Below are positions 26,260 to 36,100 of a stretch of 64,000 bases of DNA, in pieces; position 1 is the stretch's first letter, and the number at the start of each line of letters is the position of its first letter. The DNA comes from Chitinophagales bacterium. GTDB lineage: Bacteria > Bacteroidota > Bacteroidia > Chitinophagales > UBA8649. Under the pieces are notes generated by a model. The model saw nothing but the letters and a program-made list of their open reading frames with translations, was not told the origin of the DNA and made no database searches. The translations under genes were made by a program, and so were the position numbers. The stretch is taken from the NCBI GenBank assembly GCA_020635995.1, contig JACJYS010000005.1, positions 124,001 to 188,000 of the forward strand, read 5' to 3'.

Positions 26260-28068
26260 ATGACTATCCGTATATTTACCATCAAACCTAATCTTAATTT
26301 GAAAAAGATATTAATCCTGTTAGTTATTTGCTCTATTGCATTTTTGTTTGCTCAAACTGGCGAAATAGTGGAAAACGCAAGCATAGCAGAAACAGAAACT
26401 GTTAGTGAAATTATTCCTTTTAGTTATAATAGTGCTACAAATAAATTGATTTATCAAGCTGAAGGAGTTTACAAAGAATTTCCGGGTTGGTTTTCATTAC
26501 TGCCACCTCTTGTTGCTATTATTTTGGCATTGGCTTTTAAAGAAGTTCATATAGCATTAATAGCAGGAATTTTTATAGGCGTTTTTACTATTAACGGACT
26601 TCAAATAAAGGAAATAGTACCAACTTTGATGCACATAATAGATACCTATATTCCTCAGTCAATAGCGTGGGTAAGCGATGGAGAATTGCAAACAGGGCAT
26701 TTGTCTATTATACTGTTTTCTGTATTAATAGGCGGTATGGTTCATGTTATTTCAGAAAATGGCGGTATGCAAGGTATTGTAGAAAAAGTTTCTAAACTTT
26801 CAACATCTGCCAGAAGAACACAATTAGCTACGGTATTAATGGGATGTTTGATTTTTTTTGATGATTATGCCAATACTTTAGTGGTAGGAAATACCATGCG
26901 ACCTTTGACAGATAAATTTAAAATTTCAAGAGAAAAATTAGCCTACATAGTAGATAGTACCGCTGCACCTGTTGCCGCTATTGCTTTTATAACTACTTGG
27001 ATAGGTTTTCAGCTTACCGAAATAGAAAAAGGCATACACGGGCAAAATTTAATAGAAATAAACGAAAGTGCTTATGGATTATTTTTAGGTTCGTTGAAAT
27101 ATGCTTTTTATCCCATTTTTACTTTGTTTTTTATATTAATATTAATATACACTAAAAAGGATTTTGGTGCTATGCTAAAAGCAGAACAAAAAGCACTAAA
27201 CGAAGATTTTTCGGCTCAGAAAAAAGAAGAAAAAAAATATGTTTCGCATTGGCTAAATGCCGCTATTCCTATTTTAACCTTAATAGGGACAGTAATAGCA
27301 GGATTAATTATAACAGGAAGTAGCCCTGAAATTGTACAAAATTCAACTTCGTTTGTTGCTATGCTAAGAGATATATTGTCTAATGCCGATTCTTATGTAG
27401 CATTACTTTGGGCATCTTTTTTAGCCTGTATAGTGGCGGTGGTACTTACCATTGTTCAGCGTAGAACTAATGTGCAAGATAGCGTAGGTTTTATGATAGA
27501 AGGTTTTAAATCTATGGTGCCGGCTGTTGTTATTTTAATTTTAGCTTGGACATTAGCACTGGTTATAGAACATTTGCACACGGCTACTTATATTTCTTCC
27601 TTAATTCCTCAGCAGTTTAATATGCTGTGGTTGCCCACTATATTTTTTATTTTTTCGGCTCTTATATCTTTTGCCACAGGCTCAAGCTGGAACACTATGG
27701 CGGTAATGTACCCTATTTGTTTGCCTATCATTATAAAATTGGGCGTTGAATTAGACGGCACAGAACACATAGAGTTAATGATGCCTGTTATTTTAAATAC
27801 TATTTCGGTTATTTTGGCGGCTTCTGTTTTTGGCGACCATTGTTCCCCTATTTCAGATACTACTATTTTAAGTTCTCTGTCCTCTGGTTGCGACCATATA
27901 AGCCATGTAAACACACAATTACCTTATGCTTTAACGGTGGGTATAGTTAGTTTGCTTTGTGGAGGCGTTTTATTTGCATTGGGCGTGCCTTGGTATTTAC
28001 TTTATGCTATAGGTTTTGCTATTATTATAGGCGTTGTAGCATTTTGGGGGAGAAAAGTAGAGAGTTAA
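26260..28068 (+). CDS. Na+/H+ antiporter NhaC family
   Basis: A 602-residue inner membrane antiporter. A signal-like helix (about 15-32) and a polar stretch precede about 11-12 membrane helices, beginning WFSLLPPLVAIILALAF. Family landmarks: LIFFDDYANTLVVG (about 205-218), YIVDSTAAPVAAIAFITTW, and FATGSSWNTMAVMYPICLPI near 475-495 and FGDHCSPISDTTILSSL near 525-541. It exchanges sodium for protons. The start codon lies in a sequence ATGACTATCCGTA that matches the terminal repeat of the 16932-17454 element; the next in-frame ATG is far inside the membrane domain. Confidence 0.9.
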   Translation: MTIRIFTIKPNLNLKKILILLVICSIAFLFAQTGEIVENASIAETETVSEIIPFSYNSATNKLIYQAEGVYKEFPGWFSLLPPLVAIILALAFKEVHIALIAGIFIGVFTINGLQIKEIVPTLMHIIDTYIPQSIAWVSDGELQTGHLSIILFSVLIGGMVHVISENGGMQGIVEKVSKLSTSARRTQLATVLMGCLIFFDDYANTLVVGNTMRPLTDKFKISREKLAYIVDSTAAPVAAIAFITTWIGFQLTEIEKGIHGQNLIEINESAYGLFLGSLKYAFYPIFTLFFILILIYTKKDFGAMLKAEQKALNEDFSAQKKEEKKYVSHWLNAAIPILTLIGTVIAGLIITGSSPEIVQNSTSFVAMLRDILSNADSYVALLWASFLACIVAVVLTIVQRRTNVQDSVGFMIEGFKSMVPAVVILILAWTLALVIEHLHTATYISSLIPQQFNMLWLPTIFFIFSALISFATGSSWNTMAVMYPICLPIIIKLGVELDGTEHIELMMPVILNTISVILAASVFGDHCSPISDTTILSSLSSGCDHISHVNTQLPYALTVGIVSLLCGGVLFALGVPWYLLYAIGFAIIIGVVAFWGRKVES

Positions 28069-28074
28069 TAATAG

Positions 28075-28131
28075 TTATACCGTTATAAAATTCAAAATAG
28101 TCTAAACTATTTTGAATCAACAATTGGTGTT
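28075..28131. repeat. Small palindromic repeat, copy 2 (diverged)
   Basis: TTCAAAATAGTCTAAACTAT core with TTGAA closing, flanked by TTATACC. Diverged relative of copy 1 at 17731, directly after nhaC; also able to act as a hairpin terminator. The rest of the 190-bp gap holds three tandem ACTTAAC units near 28225-28250. Confidence 0.55.
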
Positions 28132-28258
28132 AAGGATGTTAATTTTCATAGCGATTAGTATAAAAAAGCTCAAATATCTATATTTACTTAGCTTTACATT
28201 ACCAAATTGTTAAGTAAAACTGTAACTTAACCCACTTAACCACTTAACTCATTTAATA

Positions 28259-29407
28259 ATGAACAAATATTTTATACTATTTTTCATAGTATCTGCTACC
28301 TTTTTTTCTTGCAAAAAAGAAGCAAACAAAACTGTAGGCGAAGAAATTTTTGACAAAAACGCTCCCGATTCTTTAAAAATAAACCAGTTGCAATATTTAG
28401 GCAGCCACAACAGCTACAGAATGCAAATGGATGAAAAGGTTTATGACTTTTTAGTGGCAAATTCAGGTTCTTTACCCAGCGATTACAATCCTTTAGAACT
28501 TGATTATGAACATGTATCTTTAACTGAGCAAATGACAAAATATGGTGTAAGACAATTAGAATTAGACCTATTTTTAGACTATAATGGCGGAAAATTTTCT
28601 AATAGACGGCTTCCCGAAATTTTAGGCGAAGACGGCAACGCTAATGTAGAAGAACTAAACCAACCGGGAATAAAAATATTACACATTCCGGATGTTGATT
28701 TTAACACACATAATTATACACTCAAAAGTGCATTGCAAGAAATAAAAACTTGGTCGGAAAAATACCCCGAGCATATACCTGTTTTTATACTATTAGAGCT
28801 AAGCGAAACCAGCATAGCCGGTTCGTTGCCAGGTTTAGGTTTTACAGAAGTAGAACCTTGGAATAATGCTCAAGCACTCCAAACACTTGAAAATGAAATT
28901 TTAGATGTTTTTTCTACTACCAATATTATAACACCCGATGATGTGAGAGGCAACTATGCAACTTTAAACGAAGCTGTATTGGCAGGAAACTGGCCAACTA
29001 TTGGAGAAAGTAGAGGGAAAGTAATGTTTTTATTTGATAAAACTAATATTAGAAACACATACATACAAGGTCATCCCAATTTAGAAGATAGAGTTATTTT
29101 TACCAATAGCTACGAAAATGAATCAGATGCGGCATTTATAAAAATTAATAACCCTTTAACTAACTTAAACAGAATAAAAGATTTATCGGACAAAGGATAT
29201 TTAATAAGAACACGGGCTGACGAAGGAACTTGGCAAGCACGCAATAACGATTATTCAAACTGGAATACAGCTTTAGAAAGCGGAGCTCACTTAATTTCTA
29301 CCGATTATTATAAAGCTGACGACCGTGCCGGAGATGGCACGTGGAGTGGCTACTACGTAGGTTTTAATAATGGACTATATCAAATAAATCCTCAAACTAC
29401 AGATTAG
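28259..29407 (+). CDS. PI-specific phospholipase C1-like lipoprotein (Ca2+-dependent type)
   Basis: A 382-residue lipoprotein: signal ending TFFSC with Cys18, so surface or periplasmic. The TIM-barrel core has the catalytic-type histidines His50 (QYLGSHNSYR) and His142 (ILHIPDVDF), with acidic residues Glu101 and Asp103 in RQLELDLF fitting the metal site, and VFILLELSE further on. These features match the bacterial/eukaryotic calcium-dependent PLC1-like family, which hydrolyses phosphodiesters of phosphoinositide-like lipids or glycans. The actual substrate is unknown. Convergent with the next gene, overlapping by 4 bp. Confidence 0.82.
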   Translation: MNKYFILFFIVSATFFSCKKEANKTVGEEIFDKNAPDSLKINQLQYLGSHNSYRMQMDEKVYDFLVANSGSLPSDYNPLELDYEHVSLTEQMTKYGVRQLELDLFLDYNGGKFSNRRLPEILGEDGNANVEELNQPGIKILHIPDVDFNTHNYTLKSALQEIKTWSEKYPEHIPVFILLELSETSIAGSLPGLGFTEVEPWNNAQALQTLENEILDVFSTTNIITPDDVRGNYATLNEAVLAGNWPTIGESRGKVMFLFDKTNIRNTYIQGHPNLEDRVIFTNSYENESDAAFIKINNPLTNLNRIKDLSDKGYLIRTRADEGTWQARNNDYSNWNTALESGAHLISTDYYKADDRAGDGTWSGYYVGFNNGLYQINPQTTD

Positions 29408-30660
29408 CGAACTCCCATTTTTTTGTTTAGCAAACTTTCTATATTTCCATCCATTTTTAAGGTTTCAGTACCTCCCCAAAAATATTTATTGGAAAAATCT
29501 TCAATTTTAGAAGGAATGGTATTGTAGTCAGAGTTTTTTCGGTAAAACTGAGCTCTATCATAGTTTCTAAGCACCTTGAAATTGTTGATTAAATTGCCAT
29601 TTAAAGAAACTTTATCTCTTCTTGATATATTTCCTGCACCATTAAATCCGCCCTCATTTATTACCCAAAAATCTCCATATTTTACATATTTAGCAGAAAA
29701 TGAAAGTGCTTTAACACTAACGGTATAACCACCCAACTTCATCAATAATCTAAATCTAAGAGGTATTAATTTTTGAAAATCTATACCCTCCGGGCTTAAA
29801 TGTACATCTATTTCTACAATAGCCAAACTTGCTGTATCTATATATACCGTACCTTTAAATAAAGTTTTTTTAATGCCTTCTGCTTGGTCAAAAGTAATAA
29901 TGTGCATTACCACACCATTTTTAATAGCCATACCGGCATAATTAAACACATAATTTTTATCATTGTTTTTGCCCAGCACACTATTTTTATCACTTCTTAA
30001 ATCTTCTAAATCAGGATTAAAGCCCAAAACAATTTGAGAAGATTGCTCAATATCTAAACTATCGTCTTCTATGTTTTTAGATACTATTTTACCTAAATCT
30101 CTATACGGTGTTAAATCTATAAATCCTCTTGCTTTTTTTATGGTAGCATTTCGTGGCAAGGCTTTCCTATTAAAGGTATTTAGTATATCATAATGCCCTT
30201 CTTCTACAATACTCAGTTCATTATTTGTGGTCAGTGTTTGTCTATAAAAAACCTCCTGTCCTATTGGAACACTGTAGTGGTTTTCAGGTATTTTATCGGC
30301 AGCTTCATTTATTAATTTATAAGCATTAATAGGCGTTACTACTACTTCGTTTAGCTGCTCTTCTTTCACTTTTAAATAAATAACATCGCTACGCATTAAC
30401 TCAACTAAACTTATCGTTTTTTCTTCATAACCTATTATTTTAAAAGTAAATTTATTGTCTTGATTATAATTAGGTATTTCCAACAAAAATTTCCCGTCTT
30501 TATCTGTGGTAGTTCCGTTAAAAGTTCCATTTAGAATAACACTGGCAAAAGGAACCGGCTGTTTATTTTCTTCGTTTAATACCGTACCGCCTATTAAAGC
30601 TTGTGCAAAGGCTGTACTTATACTTGAAAGCAAACAAAAGATTAGGAGAACGTTTTTCAT
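29404..30660 (-). CDS. Carboxypeptidase-regulatory-domain outer membrane-associated protein
   Basis: A 418-residue secreted protein. Signal peptide 1-19 (ISTAFAQ), then a carboxypeptidase regulatory-like domain at about 20-105 (GGTVLNEENKQPVPFASVIL, GTTTDKDGKFLL, KIIGYEEKT), as in SusC/TonB receptors, but no plug or barrel follows. The remaining ~300 residues are beta-rich (for example VEIDVHLSPEGIDFQ and DFWVINEGGFNG). Proteins of this build are common in Bacteroidota and unstudied. Not assigned to a pathway. Confidence 0.75.
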   Translation of the reverse strand: MKNVLLIFCLLSSISTAFAQALIGGTVLNEENKQPVPFASVILNGTFNGTTTDKDGKFLLEIPNYNQDNKFTFKIIGYEEKTISLVELMRSDVIYLKVKEEQLNEVVVTPINAYKLINEAADKIPENHYSVPIGQEVFYRQTLTTNNELSIVEEGHYDILNTFNRKALPRNATIKKARGFIDLTPYRDLGKIVSKNIEDDSLDIEQSSQIVLGFNPDLEDLRSDKNSVLGKNNDKNYVFNYAGMAIKNGVVMHIITFDQAEGIKKTLFKGTVYIDTASLAIVEIDVHLSPEGIDFQKLIPLRFRLLMKLGGYTVSVKALSFSAKYVKYGDFWVINEGGFNGAGNISRRDKVSLNGNLINNFKVLRNYDRAQFYRKNSDYNTIPSKIEDFSNKYFWGGTETLKMDGNIESLLNKKMGVR

Positions 30661-30675
30661 TTATTTAATTTTGTA

Positions 30676-30683
30676 CAAAAATA
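30676..30683 (-). promoter_or_regulatory. -7 box for the 29404-30660 gene
   Basis: TATTTTTG on the minus strand matches TAnnTTTG, 16 bp before the ATG at 30660. Confidence 0.35.
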
Positions 30684-30729
30684 GTATTATTAGTTTAATA
30701 CTTTAATTTCATTACTTGAAATAGCATTT

Positions 30730-31647
30730 ATGTCAAACAAATACCTTATAACAATAATGGGGCCAACAGCTTCGGGAAAAACTTCTTTATCATTAGAATT
30801 GGCAAAAAGCTATAAAACAGAAATTATCTCTGCCGATTCTCGCCAGTTTTACAAAGGAATGGATATAGGCACAGCCAAACCCACAGCTAAAGAAATGGAC
30901 GGAGTGAAACACCATTTTATAGATATTTTAGAGCCAAATACAATGTACAGTGCCGGACAGTTTGAAAAAGATGCTTTAAAAGTATTGGACGAAATATACA
31001 AAACTAATGATGTGGCTATAATGGTTGGTGGTTCGGGTTTATACATTAATGCCGTTTTGTTTGGCATTGATCCTTTTCCAGAAATACCCGTGGATATTAG
31101 GAAAAAAGTACTACATGATTATAAAGAAAAAGGCATAGAACATTTAAGAAATGAATTAAGAAAACTTGATCCTAAATACTACGTAGATGTAGATTTAGAT
31201 AACCCAAGAAGATTAATGAGAGCTTTGGAAGTTTGCTACGCCACAGGGCAGCCTTATTCCGATTTTACAAATACCGAAGCTAAAGAACGAAATTTTAAAT
31301 CTATAAAAATAGCTTACCACTGGGATAGAGAAACGCTTTACGCTAGAATAAATGAACGGGTAGATGAAATGATAGAAAACGGCTTAATAGCCGAATGTCA
31401 AAAATTATTGCCTTATAGAAATGAATATGCGTTAGACACTATTGGCTACAGAGAAGTTTTTGATTTTTTAGATGGTAAAACAGATAAAGAAAACATGATT
31501 AAGCTCATTAAGCAAAACTCAAGACGCTATGCCAAAAGGCAAATAACGTGGTTTAAAAAAGACAAGGAAATACAATGGTTTTCTCCTGCTGCTAATATTG
31601 AAGATTTTATTTTGTTTATAGAACGCCTTAGAGACGAAGAAGATTAA
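30730..31647 (+). CDS. miaA: tRNA dimethylallyltransferase
   Basis: Transfers a dimethylallyl group from DMAPP to N6 of A37 in tRNAs reading UNN codons. 305 residues with the P-loop GPTASGKT (11-18), the ISADSRQFYKGMDIGTAKP block (DSRQ motif), GGSGLYINAVLFG, and GYREVFDFLDG near 235-245. Complete and of normal length. Its stop overlaps the next start (TAATG), indicating coupling to the HAD gene. Confidence 0.97.
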   Translation: MSNKYLITIMGPTASGKTSLSLELAKSYKTEIISADSRQFYKGMDIGTAKPTAKEMDGVKHHFIDILEPNTMYSAGQFEKDALKVLDEIYKTNDVAIMVGGSGLYINAVLFGIDPFPEIPVDIRKKVLHDYKEKGIEHLRNELRKLDPKYYVDVDLDNPRRLMRALEVCYATGQPYSDFTNTEAKERNFKSIKIAYHWDRETLYARINERVDEMIENGLIAECQKLLPYRNEYALDTIGYREVFDFLDGKTDKENMIKLIKQNSRRYAKRQITWFKKDKEIQWFSPAANIEDFILFIERLRDEED

Positions 31648-32315
31648 TGGATTTTTTCAATAAATACGAATGGCTTCTATTTGATTTTGACAATACTTTA
31701 GCCGATTTTACCAACAGTTCAAACAAAGCTTTTAAAGATGTTTTTTCTGATGTTTACACCCAAAATATACACCATTCTTTTCATGAAATTAATAGCAAAT
31801 ATTGGCATTATTTTGAAAAAGGAAAAATAACGGGAGAAGAACTGCACTACGGCAGATTTAAAGAGTTTTTAGAAACTAATAATTTGAACAATTTTTCTGA
31901 AACAATAGCGGATAATTATCTTGATGAGCTATTAAACCACTCAATTTGGATAGAAGGAGCAAAAGAAATGATACAAAAGCTGTCTGCTACGCACAATATT
32001 GCTATAGTAACCAATGGTTTACAAAAAATTCAACACAAAAGAATTAAAAAATTAGGCATAGATAAATACAACTTTCCCGTTTTTATTTCGGAAGAATTAA
32101 ACAGCTCAAAACCTAATAATTTATTCTTTGAAAAAGTACATCATGCCATTAATTCTCCTGTTAAAAATAGTGTTTTAGTAATAGGCGACAATCCAAAATC
32201 GGACATAAAAGGCGGTAAGCAATTTGGCTACCACACATGCTATTTTCAGTACCATAAAAACAAAAGATGCACTGTGGCAAATTACACTATTAAATCATGG
32301 AAAAACAATGCCTAA
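31647..32315 (+). CDS. YjjG-family HAD hydrolase
   Basis: A 222-residue haloacid dehalogenase-type phosphatase. Motif I is D13-F-D15-N-T in LLFDFDNTLADF; motif II near TNGLQKIQHKR, motif III Lys in SSKPNNLFFEKV and motif IV GDNPKSDIKGGKQFG. This matches the YjjG group of pyrimidine nucleotidases with noncanonical nucleotide clean-up as known role. Sits in a tight miaA-HAD-phosphoesterase operon. Confidence 0.88.
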   Translation: MDFFNKYEWLLFDFDNTLADFTNSSNKAFKDVFSDVYTQNIHHSFHEINSKYWHYFEKGKITGEELHYGRFKEFLETNNLNNFSETIADNYLDELLNHSIWIEGAKEMIQKLSATHNIAIVTNGLQKIQHKRIKKLGIDKYNFPVFISEELNSSKPNNLFFEKVHHAINSPVKNSVLVIGDNPKSDIKGGKQFGYHTCYFQYHKNKRCTVANYTIKSWKNNA

Positions 32316-32808
32316 AATTGGTTTAATATCAGATACACACTCTTATCTTGACAAGGCTGTTTTTGAGTATTTTAAAGATGTAGATGAAATTTGGCATTTA
32401 GGCGATGTGGGAGATATTGCTGTTATAAATCAGCTTGAAAAATTTAAACCGCTTAGAGGTGTTTACGGAAATATTGACAGCCAAGAAATAAGAAGTGTTT
32501 TTCCATTAGATAATAGGTTTGAATTTGAGGGTTTTGATATTTGGCTTACACATATTGGCGGTTATCCCGGCAGGTATAGTGCCAGAGTGAGAACTATTTT
32601 AGAAAAAAATGCTCCTGAAATTTTTATATGTGGACATTCTCATATTTTAAAAGTAATGAGAGATAAAAAATATAACAATATGCTTTGTATGAACCCCGGT
32701 GCTGCCGGAAAACATGGTTTTCATAAAATTAGAACTTTGCTTAGATTTGATATTAAAAATAAAACTTTAGATAACTTAGAAGTGGTAGAATTAGGCAAAA
32801 GAGTATAA
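32308..32808 (+). CDS. YfcE/MJ0936-type metallophosphoesterase
   Basis: A 166-residue calcineurin-like phosphodiesterase. From the ATG at 32308 the motifs come in order: LISDTHSY, HLGDVGD, GVYGNID, CGHSH and NPGAAG, giving a full two-metal site. An in-frame ATG at 32224 would add 28 residues with no homology that overlap the HAD gene, so it is rejected. Overlaps the HAD stop by 8 bp. Substrate in vivo unknown; small phosphodiesters are cleaved by relatives. Confidence 0.9.
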   Translation: MPKIGLISDTHSYLDKAVFEYFKDVDEIWHLGDVGDIAVINQLEKFKPLRGVYGNIDSQEIRSVFPLDNRFEFEGFDIWLTHIGGYPGRYSARVRTILEKNAPEIFICGHSHILKVMRDKKYNNMLCMNPGAAGKHGFHKIRTLLRFDIKNKTLDNLEVVELGKRV

Positions 32809-32866
32809 TTGGAATATTTTTTGTGGCTTAAAAAAAGAAATTATTTAATCATTAAAAACAATAAAT

Positions 32867-33076
32867 ATGTCAGTTTTAAAAGTATTAGAGCTTATGTCAA
32901 GCTCAGAAAAAAGCTGGGAAGAAGCAACTACAAAAGCAGTTTCTAAAGCCAGTGAAACCATTAAAGGAATACAATCTGCTTGGGTTAAAGACCAAAGCGT
33001 TGTAGTAAAAGACGGAAATGTAAAAGAGTTTAGAGTAACTTTAAAAGTAACTTTTAAAGTTTCAAGCGAAGCTTAA
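32867..33076 (+). CDS. Dodecin family flavin-binding protein
   Basis: A 69-residue protein with the dodecin pattern: VLKVLELMSSSEKSWEEATTKAVSKA, then IQSAWVKDQSVVV and a final strand RVTLKVTFKV. Dodecins form 12-mers that store or buffer flavins or CoA; Trp39 is in the place used for ring stacking. Single gene ahead of a bidirectional terminator. Confidence 0.92.
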   Translation: MSVLKVLELMSSSEKSWEEATTKAVSKASETIKGIQSAWVKDQSVVVKDGNVKEFRVTLKVTFKVSSEA

Positions 33077-33096
33077 TACTTTTTACAGCTTTTTTT

Positions 33097-33130
33097 AAAA
33101 AACCTCAACTTTAGGGTCTGAGGTTTTTTT
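33097..33130. terminator. Bidirectional terminator between dodecin and pyruvate carboxylase
   Basis: AAAAAACCTCA ... TGAGGTTTTTTT with an 11-base loop; T-runs on both strands serve the convergent dodecin (+) and pyc (-) genes. Confidence 0.9.
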
Positions 33131-33135
33131 ATTTT

Positions 33136-36100
33136 TTATCCAAGCACTATTACTAAATCATCTTGTTGTACCATTTGATTTTCTGCTAAAACAACTTCTA
33201 AAACTTTACCCTCATGTGGAGCTACTATGGTACTTTCCATTTTCATAGCTTCAATTAAAAATAAAGGTTGATTTTTAGCAACTTTTTCGCCTGCTTTTAC
33301 TAAAACTTGCGTAAGTTTTCCCTGCAAAGGAGCACCTATCTCATTATCCCCATTAGCTTTTTTATTACTTATTACTTCTATGTTTAAGCTTTTATCTTGC
33401 ACTTGAATATGCCTATTTTGACCATTCAACTTAAAATAAACACTTCTGTTTCCATCGGCATCCGGTGCTGTTACGTTTAAGTATTTTACTATAATATTTT
33501 TCCCCTCAGATATTTCTATCATTATCTCTTCATTCTGTTTCATGCCATAAAAAAACGTAGGCGTTGGTATTACGCCAACTTCGCCATACGCTACATTAAA
33601 CTTATGAAAATCGGTATAAACTTTTGGGTATAATTTATAACTTAAAAAATCTAACTCAGTTTTATCTTTTCCAAATTCTTTTTTAAATGCTTTTAATTCT
33701 TTTTCAAAATCTACAGGTTCTAAATGCTCATTTGGTCTTTCTGTATAGGGTTTTCTATCTTTTAAAATTATTTTTTGCAAAGCAGAAGGAAAACCGCCAT
33801 AAGGCTGCCCTAAATCGCCTTTAAAGAAATTTATAACCGAATCGGGAAAGGAAATATCTGCCCCTTTTGTCAAAATATCTTCTTTTGTATATCCATTACT
33901 GGTCATAAACATAGCCATATCGCCCACTACTTTGCTTGAAGGTGTTACTTTTATTAATCCCCCAAACATATCATTAGCATCTTTATAATTTTGCTTTATG
34001 GTTTCAAATTTATCTTCTATACCAAGCCCTCTTGCTTGCGGACGCAAATTACTATATTGTCCACCTGGTATTTCATTTTCATATACCTGTGCCGTACCTG
34101 CTTTCAGTTCAGACTCAAAAGGGTAATAATATTCTCTTACATCTTCCCAGTAATTTGAAAACTCATTCAATTTTGGAATATTAATATCTGTACCTCTTTC
34201 ATGCTGTTTTAGCATGTTGGCAATAGAGTTAAAATTAGGCTGCGAAGTTAAACCACTCATACTACTTAAAGCCACATCTACCACATCTACACCTGCTTCT
34301 ACAGCTTTTAAATAAGTAGCAGACTGCACTGAAGAAGTATCGTGTGTATGCAAATGAATAGGAATAGAAATATTTTGCTTTAAAGAAGTAATTAATTTTT
34401 CGGCAGCATAAGGCGTTAGCAAGCCAGCCATATCTTTTATGGCTAAAATATGAGCTCCCATATCTTCCAATTCTTTAGCTAAATCAACATAATAATTTAA
34501 GTTGAATTTTTGCTTATTTGCATCTAATATATCTCCTGTATAACAGATACAAGCTTCTGCCAAACTGTTGGTTTCTTCTCTAACTGTTTTTATACTTAAA
34601 GCCATAGATTTTGTCCAGTTCAGCGAATCAAAAATTCTAAAAATATCCATACCATTTTCAGCAGCTTTTACTATAAAATTTGCTACCAAATTATCGGGAT
34701 AAGCAGTGTATCCCACAGCATTGCTACTTCTTAAAAGCATTTGAGTGAGTATATTTGGCATAGCTTCTCTAAGCAGTTTAAGCCTCATCCACGGGTCTTC
34801 TTTTAAAAAACGCATACACACATCAAAAGTGGCTCCGCCCCATATTTCCATTGAAAAAACTTCAGGGTGATTTTTAGCAAAACTTTCTGCCACAGCCAGC
34901 ATATCTTTAGTACGCACTCTGGTAGCCAAAAGCGATTGGTGGGCATCTCTAAAAGTGGTATCGGTATATAAAACTTGGTTTTGAGTTTTTATCCAATCAA
35001 CAAATTTATCTCTCCCCAGTTCTTGCAGTAAGTTTTTTGTTCCTTTAGGGTAATCTTCAAATTTATGGAAAGACGGAACTCTTGGTATTCTAAATTCTTT
35101 ATTTTCATCTACAAATTTCACATCATTATTGCCATTTACTATTACATCTGCTATATATTTTAATGTTTTAGTGGCTCTATCTCTTTTTTCTGTATAATTA
35201 AATAATTCGGGATGATTTTGAATGAAATTTACGGTTTGCTCTCCATTAACAAACACAGGGTGTTGCACTACATTCATCAAAAAAGGAATATTGGTTTTTA
35301 CGCCTCGTATTCTGTATTCTATTAATGCTCTTGATAATCTTTCTGATGCACCTTTTAGTGTTCTTCCCCATGCCGAAACTTTAACCAGCATACTATCAAA
35401 AAATGGAGAAATAGTAACACCTGCATAAGAACTTCCCTCATCTAATCTTATTCCCATTCCCGAGGCACTTCTGTAAGCTATTATGGTTCCATAATCGGGC
35501 TGAAAATTATTTTCGGGATCTTCTGTGGTAATTCTACACTGTATAGCAAAGCCCTGGAATGGAACATCTTCTTGATTTTTAATATAAATACTTGGGTGCG
35601 TTAATGGCAAACCGCAGGCTATTAAAATTTGAGTTCGTACTATATCTATGCCTGTTACTTCTTCTGTAATGGTATGCTCAACTTGTATTCGGGGATTTAC
35701 TTCTATAAAGTATATATTTTCCTTTTCGTCAAGCAAAAATTCAACAGTACCGGCATTATAATAATTTACATAATTGCCTATATTTAAGGCATATTTGTAT
35801 AGTTTTTCTTTAGTTTCTTGTTTTATAGACGGTGCAGGAGCTACTTCCACCACTTTTTGAAATCTACGCTGTACAGAGCAATCTCTTTCATAAAGATGTA
35901 CCAAATGTCCTTCTTCATCTCCTAATAGTTGAACTTCAATATGCTTAGGATTTGAAATATATTTTTCTAAGAAAATAGTATCTATACCAAAAGCTTTTTT
36001 TGCTTCACTTTTAGCTTCCGTAAAGGCTTTTTTAAGTTCTTCATCATTATTAACTACACGCATACCTCTACCGCCACCGCCTGCGGCTGCTTTTACCATT

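Noticed and set aside
28225..28250. Short tandem ACTTAAC units as a possible CRISPR or regulatory array
   Set aside because: Only three 7-9 bp units with no regular spacers; simple low-complexity repeat.
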